A stretch of DNA of 64,000 nucleotides, taken from contig NC_053140.1 of assembly GCF_016808335.1 (NCBI RefSeq), positions 31,364,586-31,428,585 on the forward strand, given 5' to 3'. Below are positions 46,540-58,420 of the stretch, piece after piece. A program made the translations under genes and the position numbers. The stretch's first letter is position 1; every line of letters starts with the position of its first letter. Source of the stretch: Panicum virgatum (taxonomy: Eukaryota > Streptophyta > Magnoliopsida > Poales > Poaceae). The notes beneath the pieces are model-generated. The model was given only the letters and a program-made list of their open reading frames with translations, ran no database searches and was not told the DNA's origin.

Positions 46540-47440
46540 GAAGTTTTTTAAACACAAAAAAAAATCAGGTTAAAAAATATTTTATCTCTTTCATACGATC
46601 TCTGTTTTGACAACCTATTTCACTGTTGTGTTCTAAACGACAAGACGAACAAAACTAGATACCACTTGTATATATTTTGATGATATTTTGCATTAGTAGC
46701 AACTTATGTGTAAATTTAAATTTGAAGGTTATTGAAGAAGTTGCTACAATATACATATATAAGTTGCTAGTATGTGTATAGTGGCAACTCATGTGTATGG
46801 TCATGGTTCAACGCCTTCATACAATCTCCACGTGACCTGCACGTTCCCTCTAGCCGTCATTCATTCATTCTTTATGTCCTTCCACTTTGAGATCCATCCC
46901 GTATGTGTAAGTGATCTTAATTTGACCTAAACTCGCTCACGTGGTCTGTACTTCTTTTTTATGACAACTTATGTGACGATCTGCTTTTTTTAGCAATTTA
47001 ATTATGTGTATCGACTTAATGTGGTAATAATTTTTGTGTGTAACAATTTTTGTTTTGTATCAACTTTATGTGTTTAAATGTATGTTAGATTTCGTTTACA
47101 ATAACTTATATATTATATTTGTGGCATTATGTCTAAACAGATCATATTTTTGTGACAACTTTTCTATAATAGTTTATAAATATTCTTTGCAGCAACTTAT
47201 ATGTTATATGTGTAGTAACTCATGTGTATGAAACCTTTAGTTTTTTTGGCAATTTATGTGTATAACAAATAGCAATTTGGTGCTAGTGCAAAACATCTCT
47301 AAAATATATACAAGTGAGATCTAATTTTATTCGTCTTATCACGTAGAACATAAGGGTGTAATCGGTATTCAAAACGGATATCATATGAATGAGATAAAAC
47401 ATTTATTCGAAGAAGCTACATGTAAAAAAACTAGGTGGAA
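46540..47440. mobile_element. Element with long subterminal inverted repeats and AACTTATGTG words
   Basis: Left DNA (TTTTATCTC.TTCATACGAT, then CCACTTGTATATATTTTGATG) is mirrored on the right (CATATGAATGAGATAAAAC, ATATACAAGTGAGATCTA). The interior repeats CAACTTATGTGTA-like words about ten times. Exact ends and class are unresolved; a Mutator derivative is possible. Confidence 0.55.
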
Positions 47441-47898
47441 TCCTTTGTACTGTAGTTTGAAAGTGACATGCGAGGAGAAAGGCGTTCGCTAAATCCAAAG
47501 GATGACGAGGGGTCGTGCGCTGACCTATCGTGTGATAGGTCGCGCGTTAACCCGGTCCTACATGCAAGTTGCTATATACTTACAAAAGGAGCCTATGCAG
47601 TTTGTATAGGAACCGGGGAGGAGAAGAATAGGACGACGACGTGTTGAATAACCATGGAACAAGTTGCAACGTCCAGCCCACCCGGCGTGCGTTATCAGCG
47701 CCTATATGGCCCAACAGGCCGAAACCTGATGGGCCTCTTTACTGAAATGCGTCCGCCGAATCAGTTGAGCCCAGGGAGAGAGGGGTCTCTTCTTTGCTTT
47801 TGTTCTGGAATTTCTTATATTATAGTATATTATAGTCTTCCTAGCCAATGCACGCAGATGCTTCAAAAGAAGAAGTTGGTGGTGGATGCAAAATAATC
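47441..47898. other. Intergenic DNA
   Basis: No supported gene or repeat boundary. Confidence 0.3.
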
Positions 47899-48348
47899 GG
47901 GAAATATTCAGTGCAAACCACCGTATGAAGCGTGCTAGCGCGCACTTCCTATAACCAATTCACCAATTGGAAGCTCGGTGAAAACGTGAAAACCCTTTAA
48001 AAAATTATAGTTGGAAGTATCAAAAAATTTCAAACAATGCACATCCATAGTGCATCATTAGATGTACTATGCATCAAAAGTTGAGATGCAAACTCAATCT
48101 AGAAAAATTCAAATAAAAATGACAAACTCAAAGTGCATAAAGCACTAGAAGACAATTTTGTCTTGTAGTGCACTTGCATATGAAATTTGTTATTTTCATA
48201 TGAAATTTTGCAAAATGACTTTGCATCTCAACTTTTGATACAAAGCACACCTAATGATGCACTATGGATGTGCATCGCTTGAAATTTTTTGAACACTTGT
48301 AACTATAATTTTTTATGGGGGTTTCATATTTCCTCCGAATGTTTTCCC
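47899..48348. mobile_element. Mutator-type foldback MITE
   Basis: Arms of over 100 bp are inverted copies (left ...ACATCCATAGTGCATCATTAG, right CTAATGATGCACTATGGATGT). Outer ends are GGGAAATATTC and GAATGTTTTCCC. The flanking 9-mers AAAATAATC and TAAATAACC agree at seven of nine positions. Confidence 0.75.
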
Positions 48349-49430
48349 TAAATAACCGGCAGACACGAGGAAAAGGGCAAGAGATGAAAAGATGGTCCAG
48401 AGTTTCCTCCACATTTTTATATGAATATATGATTGAAGAAGCATATACATTTTCTCCTTAGCAAATTACGCATATTGAGCCTGTCTTTAAGGAGCCAGAA
48501 GAAAACTTTAAGCATGGGTAACGTTTTACATTCCCTTAACATCGTTTGGCTGGGAACTACGGTAACACCTGCTTGATAATTATGGATGGGCAGCGGGCTT
48601 TGGACTAGCCTTCCAGAACCAACACATATGATACAAAGCATCCATCGATATCAAAACTTTTCATGGATAAATTCAAAACCAATAGTGTAAGAAGTTTGAT
48701 AAAATAAAATAAAATAAAAAATGTTCATTACTGGACTTCTAGAACTTCATATGACACTTCTTAGAACGATTATCCGTGATACAAAAATATTGCGTGGATT
48801 TAGAATTTTAAATGAACAATTTTAGAAGTTGATCTCATGATGACTTCACCAAATGCTTCTGAGATACTTAAGTGAAAAATCTGATAGTTAGAACATTTTT
48901 TTTGCAAAAACACTTCTTCCCTTTGAGCCTCATCTAACGAAGAACAAAATACAAATATCCGTGCAAAGAGGATACGTGAATGTTCAAAATGAAAATGAAC
49001 ATACTACTGATATGCAGATGGTGGTGTAAACAAACAATATCACACTGAGACAGTAAAAGTCAGTCAAATGGTCTGTCCATACTATACACATAAGCTAGGT
49101 CCAATGCATATGCACTTCTGCGATTCAAAAACTCACACTATGCAAGAAACCAATGAGCTAGTTAGCTGTTTTAATGCATGACTGATCAATGACTGCCAGA
49201 TCAGATAGATCACAACTAGTAACATGAAAGAGCAAATTTGGACCAACAGCAGGTGTTGTGGACTCCTAAATCTGGACCAAAGTAGGTGTTGGGACCTCCT
49301 AAATTTGGACCAGCAGCACAAATAACATGAACATGTCCAAGCACATGAATAAATCCAGGTATGTGCTACTGCATACATGCCCTTTTGTTTCTTAACAAAT
49401 AAATTATAGTCACCCAAGCATGTTGAAGTG
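48349..49430. other. Intergenic DNA
   Basis: AT-rich, without a supported gene. Near 49220-49320 the phrase (A)AATTTGGACCA...AGGTGTTG recurs in three imperfect copies. Confidence 0.35.
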
Positions 49431-49489
49431 ATTTACCTTATAGTGCGTATTGTATTGCTGCTTCTCATATTATTGCATCATTTTTCTGT

Positions 49490-49779
49490 TCTCATCCCAA
49501 TTAAACCCACTTTTGGCTAGCATGACATCAATGGCACCATACTTTGTCCTAAAATGTCTCACCCTAGATTCAATGTGTGGAATAGCAGTAAGAACACAAC
49601 GTGGTAGCTTTGAAGCAAGTATATTTTCCAAAGAGAACAAAAACCATTCTTAAAGCCCCCCTCACTTTTCCACCTTGGATCTAAAGACAGCCCATACAGT
49701 GCTTTTATCAACTCATCATCTTCATAATATTTTTTTCCCTCTTCCTCGTGCAGAATTGAGCTTCCAGATGGATTCATAC
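49490..49779 (-). pseudogene. Fragment of a Myb/SANT-like (Myb_DNA-bind_3) protein
   Basis: On the minus strand one frame gives DPRWKSEGGFKNG, then after a one-base shift LASKLPRCVLTAIPHIESRV and RHFRTKYGAIDVML, followed by GFNWDENRKMMQ and a TAA stop. The blocks HIESRVRHFRTKY and GFNWDE are typical of the plant Myb/SANT-like domain found in PIF/Harbinger accessory proteins and related host genes. No full gene surrounds it. Confidence 0.72.
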
Positions 49780-50170
49780 CCTATAACAAGTGTAGTTCCT
49801 TTTCCTCTCTCCCTTCCCAATGGTCCTACCTGCAGAGATGCGGAAGAAGTAGCAGAGAAAAAGGGATCGCAAATTGCAGCGGAAGCAGCGGCGGCGGCGG
49901 CGGAGAGGGAGTGATGGACTAGGTCCTAGTCAGCAGGCTAAATAGCTGTTCATGTCACAAAAATCCTAACTGGAAGAGAAAAAGGAAGAGAGAGAGGGGC
50001 AGGCGACTACTTACTCGCCGGCGTAGAGCAGCATAACCGAGGAAATGTCTCAGCGCAAAAAGCGGGCAGCATGTATTCTATAGGCAGTGAGCATGCTATT
50101 ATATGATTATCCTTTTGCCGCAGGCATTGAGTGACGTGGCATGCTTATGTGCTGGCTGCCAGCTATCGCC
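49780..50170. other. Intergenic DNA
   Basis: It contains a short GCG/GGC microsatellite near 49885. No gene supported. Confidence 0.3.
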
Positions 50171-50421
50171 CCGTTCGGTTGGCTGGGTTGAGCCAGCTGA
50201 ATGGCTGGGCTGGATGGTAGGAACAGTGCCAGCTGAAATGGTACTGTTGCTGCTGGATTGGAACTAGTGCCGGCCGTGCGGTGGGGAAAGGATACCAGAC
50301 TGTTTTTTTTACACAGAAACAGCGTCTTCTGTCCTCGTTCAGCAACCGTTCGGCTGGGCTGGATGGGCTCGGCTGGGCTGATCAGCCCATCCAGCCCAGC
50401 CGGACCATCTCATATGAACGG
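50171..50421. mobile_element. MITE rich in GGCTGGGCTGGATGG
   Basis: The left end CCGTTCGGTTGGCTGG and the right end GAACGG, with CGCC on both sides. Near 50350-50400 GGCTGGGCTGGATGGGC is followed by its inverse, forming a strong hairpin around TGATCA. Confidence 0.6.
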
Positions 50422-51890
50422 CGCCTATTTCTATTATCCTTACTTTCAGCGTACGTGAATGTCGCTGGGGAGGGATACCGGACACCACCTGGATAACAGG
50501 TTTTTCGTGCTACCTCAAGCGGCGTGACAACCTTGTTGCGCTATCTCGCGCGGCGTGACAAACGGATTGAGATTAAGTGACATTGCCATGGTGAAATTCC
50601 CGTAACATTGAGTCCCTGACGCGTGGGACCCAATCCGGCCCGATCCCACATGTCAATGTCATGGGAATGCCACCGTGGCAATGTCATTGAACCTGCATTC
50701 GCGACAAGCAAGCTGGCTCCAGTCAAGCTGGCCGCCTTAGCCAGCATGGCAGCTAGCGACAGCGTTGTCCTGTCGCGCCACATTACGCGTGGCGCGATCA
50801 AAAGGATCAAATAAAAGTTGGTACGAGCTATTTTTAAAATAATAAAAAAAGGTTAAAATAGAAAAAATTCCCTATGCATACAACCGTGATTGATAGGAGA
50901 GGCTCCCTCCAAGGGAGCGATTGGCGCGAGAAGCCAAACAAATGATGGTTTTGTCTCGCTAAGCGCGTGCGTAGCCCCCGGCGAGCTTGTGTTTATCGTT
51001 CGCAGCAAACTAACTCTCCTTGTACTGTTCATCTTCCTCCTCCAATCTTCTACTGAATTCGCACATCCGCCGCTTGCTTCTACCTTCGCGGTCGGCAGCA
51101 ACCTCCCCGCCCACCAACCGCTCGTGCCTCCTCCACTGGCCCTTCAAACCACTCCGACGTCCTCAACCCCCGCCATGGGCATAGGCCGCCGGATGTCCGA
51201 CCCCGCCTATTCCGACGGCGCCCTCGCCGCCTGGCCTCACCGCCAGGCAACCGGCCACCACCGTCGGGCTGGCGCCGCCCCACCCCCTCCCTCTAAGGTC
51301 GCCAGTTATGGACCCACCCAGCAACTCTAACCCCTAACCCGACGGCAGCAGATTCTAGCGATCGCAGCCGGTGAGGATGAACCGCGCGCACACACGCATC
51401 ATCTAAGAATTTTGTACGGTCGCACATAAGATTTTGGCCGGCGTACACAGAATTTGACACTAACAAGAACCGAGTAAATTTTTTTTTTTACTCGAGTAAC
51501 ATTTAGGACTATAGTAAAAATAACAATTAAAATCCGGTTGAACTTCCTGAATCTATAGTTTTAGAAGTTCTATTCTCATCTTTTTAGCTGAAATTATGTT
51601 GATTTTGCATTGCTGCTGGTGACTTCTGAACAATATACACGTACAAAAAGAGCACACAGGTCATTTTTTTCAACCTTGGATTTTAGTGTAGCGAAGGTAC
51701 TCAATTAATCCTTGTCATTAATTCACAGAAAAGGATACCTCACCCATGAAATACAGCCCTTCGTTAATTTGGCACACATCTAAAAGGCACCACAAGGAAC
51801 CACGTAAGCATGACAGTGCACCAGTGTTGTACAAAAGCCTATCAACATTTCTACTTATCAATAAGAAAATAAGGCCACCAGGCAAAATCT
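50422..51890. other. Intergenic DNA and 3' UTR of the methyltransferase-like gene
   Basis: No convincing coding frame. Around 50880-51340 the DNA is C-rich, with a 146-codon frame of low-complexity sequence that I do not accept as a gene. The 3' UTR of the minus-strand gene probably covers about 51700-51890. Confidence 0.4.
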
Positions 51891-54269
51891 TTAAACGTCG
51901 TCTATGTTCAATGTTGAGCCTGATATCTCAACATATGCCATCTGAGTGTAACCGTTGAACACTGATGCATCCAATCTTTCTAGACCCGTTCTTCGAAACA
52001 AGCCATAGCGACCATCTTCGATAATAGGGTCAGCTGCACGTGCTGGGTCATACCTTGTTTGATGTGTTAACGATGGACCAGCAACAGGAGGAAGCTCCCA
52101 ATACAAATCTAACACAGATTCAACAAGCCTACTGTTCTGGAAATGCTCTTTGTATGAAATGACCTTATTGCTATGGTTGAAATTGTCTCGCATGTAGCCC
52201 CTAACACCCCACCATGCATCATCGTTTCCACATAAATCAGCTGTCTCAACGGCCTTCTCCCAAAGCTTCTTCCGTTTCAATCTAAATCTTGCTTCATCAC
52301 TATCCCAGAAGCAGCTATGTCCACCACCTGGACGCACAACCTTCTTTTAGATTTATACTTTTATCACAAGAAATCTAAGAAGGTGACAAGCCACAAACCT
52401 CTGATGTAGAATTGATCACAGATCTGTCTCAAGGAATAATGGTCACCTGTACCAGTATCATAGTTGTCCTCAAATATGAGATGCCGAAATCCAGCTTTTA
52501 GTGCCTGCTTTAACCTACCCATAATAATTTTAAATAACAGTATTAAACATTTTAACTGTTTGATTTGTAGTCATTTCGATGCTTATGATTTGGTGAACAA
52601 TGAGAACACAATTAATCATGGTACATGGAACAAGAATAACAGTTTACCAAGATCAAAACAAAAAAAAAACCAACAGAAAAGCTCTATGAACAGAATTTAC
52701 CTTTTCAACTCACTTTGGTGGTCATCAAAGAAAACAAGCACCTTACTGGGATCAGAAATACCATGATTTCTCAATAGTTTTTCCCAATCAACGCTTCCAA
52801 AATCGACAAAATCCTTCCCAGCAAGATAAGTACAGTTACCATCAACATATGCAGGTCCCTTCTTAATATATTTCTCAGGGTGTCTTGGGGAGAGTGATAT
52901 AATCCTAGTATTTGGCATGGCCTGCCGCAAGACCCAAGTAGAGTGCCCCTTGAAAGCACCACTCTCAATCATCAGATCCGGTTTAAGCCAGCGAGCCATA
53001 AACCAAAGCCCAAAGCTGTGGTCAAAGCCCATTCCATACATGTTATTCTTGATGGGGCGGGTCTCATATATTGGCACAAATTCTTCCAATCCGTTAAGTA
53101 GGTCCTTATAAGTCCATTCCACTGTCTTCCCTGTTTTTGATCTGCCTTTTGTGAAGGAAAAAAAAAGGGATAAGATAGTCTAATGATTAATTTCATTCTA
53201 TCTAATGCAAGTCAATGCATCAAGCAAAATTTTCAACCAAGAAGGCAACAGTGGGCAACTTCTTGCAAAGAAAAGCTCACTTCACAAAAACCGGATAAGA
53301 TAGTACAATTATTAATTTCATTCCATATAATGCAAGTCTATGCATCAAGTAAGTTTGCAACCAAGAAGGCAACGGTGGACAATGACTTCCAAAGAAAAAC
53401 TCACTTCACAATGCACACAGAAACATGTGCCCACTGTTGATAACCTATACAGGCATACTGCAGCAGCAACCTATTCAACATAGATAACAGTTCATTACTG
53501 CCAACAAGGTTGTCTATTTCTGGAGGAACACAAAGGAATGGAACAGTGGATTAAAAATAGTTATCGGATAATGTTTAGGACATTTAAAGAACTAAACAGT
53601 GGGTATTTCGTAACCAACAAAGGAATGGAACAGTGGATTAAAAATAGTTATCGGATAATGTATAGAACATTTAAAGAACTAAACAGTGGGTATTTCGTAA
53701 CCACTTGACCCCTACAAATTACAAAACTAATAAATTTGCCAATGCAAAAGGTGACGCTTCAAACGATAATATCAGGCAGGATTTCAGTTGAATCTATGAA
53801 GCCGCAAATTCATGTTACTTCATTGAGAAGGTTATTTTTTCCCAGACGAATCGATCAGTTGGGCAAAGCACGAAGATCCAAAGAGCTTGAAGAAAGGAAA
53901 CAGATCTATATTACAGTAAGAAAGGAAACATTAGCGGCGCGAGTGCTTACACCACGGGACGCCGAGGGAGCCAAAATCGGAGGCGGCGGCTGCATCGGGG
54001 TGGGCGAGGAAGCGCGCATAGAGGCGCGGCGTCGCGCAATCGATGCTGGGGCAGGAGCGGCCCGCCAGGAAGGCGGCGACCGCGACGGCGAGGAGGAGGA
54101 ACAGGGCGACGGCGGCGCGATGGGAGTAGTGGAGGCGCGCGTAGGCGGCGGCAACGAAGGCGGGGTGTGCTTTCCGGGTCTTGGGCTTGTCGTCGTCGTC
54201 CCCGGCCGCGGCCGGGGAGGAGGAAGAGGACGCGCCGGCGGCGCGGGCGGAGAGACCAATGTCGTGCAT
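51891..54269 (-). CDS. Membrane-anchored plant protein with a methyltransferase-like domain
   Basis: Four exons join in frame: 53951..54269, 52701..53145, 52399..52514 and 51891..52327 (1317 nt, 438 residues), all with GT-AG introns. The ATG at 54269 (MHDIGLSARAAG) is the first in frame. Residues about 52-70 form one hydrophobic helix (AAVALFLLLAVAVAAFLAG) after a short acidic and basic cytosolic tail, a type II anchor typical of Golgi or ER proteins. The lumenal part has GFDHSFGLWFMARWLKPDLM, then IESGAFKGHSTWVLR, which resembles motif I of class I SAM-dependent methyltransferases, then VLVFFDDHQSELKR and HLIFEDNYDTGTGDHYS. I recognise it as a conserved single-domain land-plant family without a known reaction; methyl transfer is inference. 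Intron 1 carries two tandem duplications. Confidence 0.88.
53169..53418. repeat. 125-bp tandem duplication in intron 1 of the methyltransferase-like gene
   Basis: A unit starting GATAAGATAGT occurs at 53169 and again at 53294. Both copies contain TAATTTCATTC, AACCAAGAAGGCAAC and CTCACTTCACAA. Confidence 0.85.
53531..53704. repeat. 87-bp tandem duplication in the same intron
   Basis: A unit starting CAAAGGAATGGAACAGTGG occurs at 53531 and 53618 with only a few differences (ATGTTTAGGAC versus ATGTATAGAAC). Confidence 0.9.
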
Positions 54270-54824
54270 GCCGTGTACCAAGGCGTTGATCCGCGCTCGC
54301 CTAGGCGCGCTTATGCGCTGGGCGGCGTGGTACCGCCTCGCCTAGGGGGGCGCCAGCTCGTCGGCGGCGAAAGGAGGGCCGGTGAGCCGTCCCTGGTGCG
54401 CCGCCGTGCAGATCCGCCGAGGAGGAGGCGACGTCGGCCGGCGGCGGCGGAGCCTGGGGCGGGACCGGGAGCGGAGTGGACGTCGGGTGTGGGTGCGCGT
54501 GCTTTTTTCCAAGGAAGGGTGCCGGCCCGGCCCATGATGTTTTTTTGAACTTACGGCCCGGCCCATGAAGTGCTTCAGTTCAGCGTTCGGGCATACAAGG
54601 TTGGTCCCACCACTTCCGCCGTCGGGGCCGCTTCTCCTGACTACTAGGGATTCACGCGCGCCCATGCGCGCGTTGTCGTTTCTTACTAAAAAATATTTTA
54701 AATTAGCATTCTGAATTATCATTTATTAGATAATATTTGTTTAACAGAATTTATTAGTCGAGCAAATAATGCATAACATTGATACGAAATGGCTGCTCGA
54801 TAGCATAGTTTTTATTGTTACTTT
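54270..54824 (-). promoter_or_regulatory. Upstream region of the methyltransferase-like gene
   Basis: GC-rich DNA up to about 54540 fits a grass 5' UTR and core promoter. AT-rich DNA follows. No TATA element or other site is clear enough to mark. Confidence 0.35.
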
Positions 54825-55125
54825 GACCCGTTTGGTTTCTTAGAATGCTAGGAAATAACGCTTTGACCATTAATTACGGTGTCAAACTAAGTCAGTTTAC
54901 AAAACCAACTCAAGGACCACTGCGCTAGAAACCCTAAAGAATCTAATGAGGCCTTTGACCGCGTAATTAGAGGATGGGTATTGTAGCATCATTGTAGTCA
55001 ATCATCGATTAATTACCATCATTAGATTCGTCACGAAAAATTGCATTCTTTTTTGAAAAGATTTTGAAAATAAACTTTATTTAGTATTTTGTGCATGCAA
55101 GATTTTTTTATATTTGCGTGCACCA
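54825..55125. mobile_element. Tourist-like MITE, eroded right end
   Basis: The left end is GACCCGTTTGGTTTC. The body contains GAATCTAATGAGGCC and CATTAGATTCGTCACG in inverse. The right terminus lacks the GGCC-type end. Confidence 0.7.
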
Positions 55126-55514
55126 GAATTGATATATGAAATCCAATCAATATTTTTATCTATGAAATGGAGCCACCCCGTGATGCACTGCTGTCAGTGA
55201 TGAAGGGATGAGGCGGCGCTACACAAGCAGCTGCGTAGGCGGGCAGCCGGCCGCTTGCAGCGGCACGTAGGAAGGCAGGCAGTTGCGTGCCCAGCAGCCA
55301 GCAGGAAACTGATAGGGCCACCGCAGCAATCACGGGCCGGGACACGCAGGCAAGCAGACAGCTGCGTGGGCCGCCAAAATCGTCCGTCCAGCCGGGCGGC
55401 AAACCAGTACGAGGCGGACGATGGGCATCGCAGGGACCGGGATTTGTGGGCGACGTGACCGGGCTGGCCCCGCGCCTTCCCCGAGCGGTTTGTTACTTTA
55501 GATTTGAGATTCTG
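55126..55514. other. Intergenic DNA
   Basis: GC-rich with repeated GGCAGGCAG/CGCAGGCAAGCAG words. No recognisable gene. Confidence 0.3.
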
Positions 55515-56479
55515 GAGTTAATTCTCTGAATGCCATCAAAATTTAGGTCATCCCTTCATTGTTATTGAAATTTTACTTCAATCTCTTCAATGTTATTCCG
55601 TGAATCTGCTGTTAGAATGACTGTTAAACAAGGACAACAAGACGTTAGTGCCCTTGCGAGACATGGACGGCGGCGCCACTCCCGTGGTCCTGCGCGGGGT
55701 CGTTCTCTTGCCACTGTGTCTTTGTTAGCAATCATACACGTGCACGAATTTTCTTGGCATGGCAAGACCGGCACATGGTAGACCGACCGACAGTGACAAG
55801 CCGGCGGGCGGCGAAGGCGAGAGAGGAGATCGAAAGCTGCTACACAAGACGCATTGTGCTCGTCCATGGCATGGTGGAGGAGCGGCGCGACCCTGGGGAC
55901 GTCGGCGTGGCAGCCCGATGGCAGGGACGGACGGGACCTGGCCTCCCGGGCGAGTCGGTCGGCCAGCGCCCAGGGCGCCTCCCGCGCGGGCGCCGAGCAG
56001 GGGCGCCAACGGCCCCCTCTCCCTCCCCCACTCCAGGGCCCAGGGCGCCTCCGCGCGGACGTCGAGCAGGGGAGCCGCTAGGGCACCCACGCGCCAAGCA
56101 GGGGGCGCCGCCGCGTGGGCACCTGCTCCGTTAGGCGGTTCGTGGGCTTGAGGACCCGCCGGGAGTCTGGGAGCCGCGCGGGTGGCGGCAGGGGCGCTGG
56201 TCCGCCCTCGTGCGCCCTCCTGGCGGCGCGCGCGTGGGGGGTGGGGAGGGAGCTGAGGTGGGGTTGGGAGTTGGGATAGGGTTACAAACGGAACAAAAAA
56301 ATTGGACAGATCGGACTTCAACGTTTGGTACAATATTTTCACGGTTTCCGCTTGCAAACTAACGGAAATGGCACTGAGGGGATTAAAATAAAATTTCAGT
56401 GGCAATGAAAGAATGGCTTAAATTTTAATAGCATTGAGGGGATTGTCTTAAATTTTGATGGCATCCAGAGAATTAACTC
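55515..56479. mobile_element. Pack-MULE-like element
   Basis: The ends GAGTTAATTCTCTG and CAGAGAATTAACTC are inverted repeats that extend inward (TGCCATCAAAATTTA). The 9-bp flanks GAGATTCTG (55506-55514) and AAGATTCTG (56480-56488) differ at one base. The 600-bp interior is GC-rich, unlike the ends, and keeps a long minus-strand open frame (55725-56405) without a known domain, which suggests captured genomic DNA of unknown origin. Confidence 0.85.
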
Positions 56480-56500
56480 AAGATTCTGAGGCACGAGTTG

Positions 56501-56822
56501 GGCCCGTTTGGTTCATCCGTGATATAAACAGTAACCATGGAATCTTTCAATGCATGGAGGCTTAAACGAAGTCTATTTGCAAAATCTTTTCACAGATGGG
56601 TGCAACTTTGCGTGACGAATCTAATGAGCTTAAAAAATTTGTAATTGGCTACAGTAATGCTACAGTAATAATCCTGTAATCGTGTGGTCAAAGACCTTAT
56701 TAGATTCGTCTCGCGAAGTAACACATAATTGTGGAGTTAGTTTTGCAAACTGTCTTCATTTAGTACTCCTAATTGTTGGTCAAACTTTGTAATAGGTGTG
56801 CTACGGACTAAACCAAAGGGCC
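56501..56822. mobile_element. Tourist-like MITE with TTG target duplication
   Basis: The left end GGCCCGTTTGGTTCATCC and the right end AAACCAAAGGGCC are bordered by TTG on both sides (56498-56500, 56823-56825). The core contains TGACGAATCTAATGAG and TTAGATTCGTCTCGCG. Confidence 0.82.
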
Positions 56823-58420
56823 TTGGTGCACAGTACAGTGTCCTGGACCAACAACTTCCCTCTTGGATTCTTAGAAAACGCTCAGATGATATGCTTGTTT
56901 CATTTGAAAAAGATTAACAAAAAATTTCGCATGTTATTGTTTTGACTGTTGAACTCTACATGTGTCCAACCGTTTCATCATTTCTGATATTCAAACTTGG
57001 TGGTGCCGCAGATCTAACATTTTCTCTATTCTACCTCATCTCCAATATACTGACTGGTTTGTTTTATTTTTTTTCTTTTCTACTTCTATGCATATGTGGT
57101 AACCAGGGGTGCCTAGAACGATGACCCGGCCGGCAAGATACATGGTATGGTTCTGAAAGCAAGCACTCGAGTAGTAGAGTGCCCCTCTTCAACTTGGTAG
57201 GGAAGTGGAACGCTAGGGTTGGTAAGCGTACCAGTAGCAAATTATTTTTTTTCGAGTGACCATGGTAGCTTGTACAGTTGTACTGATTTAAAAAGGTGCT
57301 TGCCGTGGTGCAATATGAAATATTGAAATTTTGCATCTAGGATTCAGCACATCAGCTACATATTTGGTAAAAAAATTCTTTTGAACGACATATTTGGTAA
57401 AAATATGTGAATAGAGAGACAGATGTTCACTGGGTATATTAATGGCGCTGGCTTTAAAAATAATTATATTTTGATATCACAGATTTAAAAAATGAAGTAA
57501 AAGAAATCTTGCCATGAAGAAAATGATTGGGTATTTTTCCGCGAAATATGAAACATGACGTGCCCATGGTTTGTATGACTCGAACCAGCAACCTAATTCT
57601 TCAAATGAAGCCTCGGCTTCCTATGTTTCCTAACAACATTGCTGGTGGCAATGGACTTACAAGGGGCAGTTTGCATCGGCACGGCTTTACCCAAAACAAC
57701 TACACTAGTGAAGCCAAATCTGGTGAAGCAAAAAAAAAAGCTAGCTTTATCTGAATTTTAGTCCATTTTAGCACAGGTTTATTATAAAATAACTTCACAT
57801 TACAGTATCTCGATTTGCATAAAACAGGTAAAGCACAAGCTAAAATAAACCATGCCAAACAGACCAAAGGCTGTTGGGCACATCAGATGCAATGCTAGCT
57901 GGTGCATTAGGCTGCAACAGCCGTTACAGGCAGCCTGCAGCCAACAACGAGAGGCTGCTGCTGCATCAATCGAACTGCTGTATAGCTTCCGCCTAAGCAG
58001 CTGCAAGAAGCACAAGCGAACACTTATGTTTAGATCATTTTGTCCAAAATTTTAGAAGATTATTTAGAAGATCTTAAATAACTTAAAATATAAATATGAT
58101 CAACTACTGAGTTATAGAACTCTCAAGAGCTACATTTCTCATATTAATCAATTCCATATGAACATATATTTTATTTTTGAATATGTGTTCTATAAACTTG
58201 CAAACCAACATGTTCCAAAAATGTTTTGGAACTATTAACGATCATCAAAGTACTTGACAAACATTAAAAATTGACTAACCTTTGCTATGGATTGTGGTTA
58301 ACTTACAACGAGCTGCTCCTCCCCAAAGCACCAACGAGGCTTCTCTAACATGGGCTCCCTAGGGTTTACCCGTTTTGGGTTTACCGTACTAGAGAACATG
58401 TCCTTCATCCAGGCCAAATA
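56823..58420. other. Intergenic DNA
   Basis: Mostly AT-rich and without a supported gene. Short direct repeats such as ACATATTTGGTAAAAA occur near 57357 and 57389. Confidence 0.35.

Noticed and set aside
50890..51330. 146-codon open frame upstream of the methyltransferase-like gene's 3' end
   Set aside because: It shows no domain, has proline/alanine-rich composition and no splice or promoter support.
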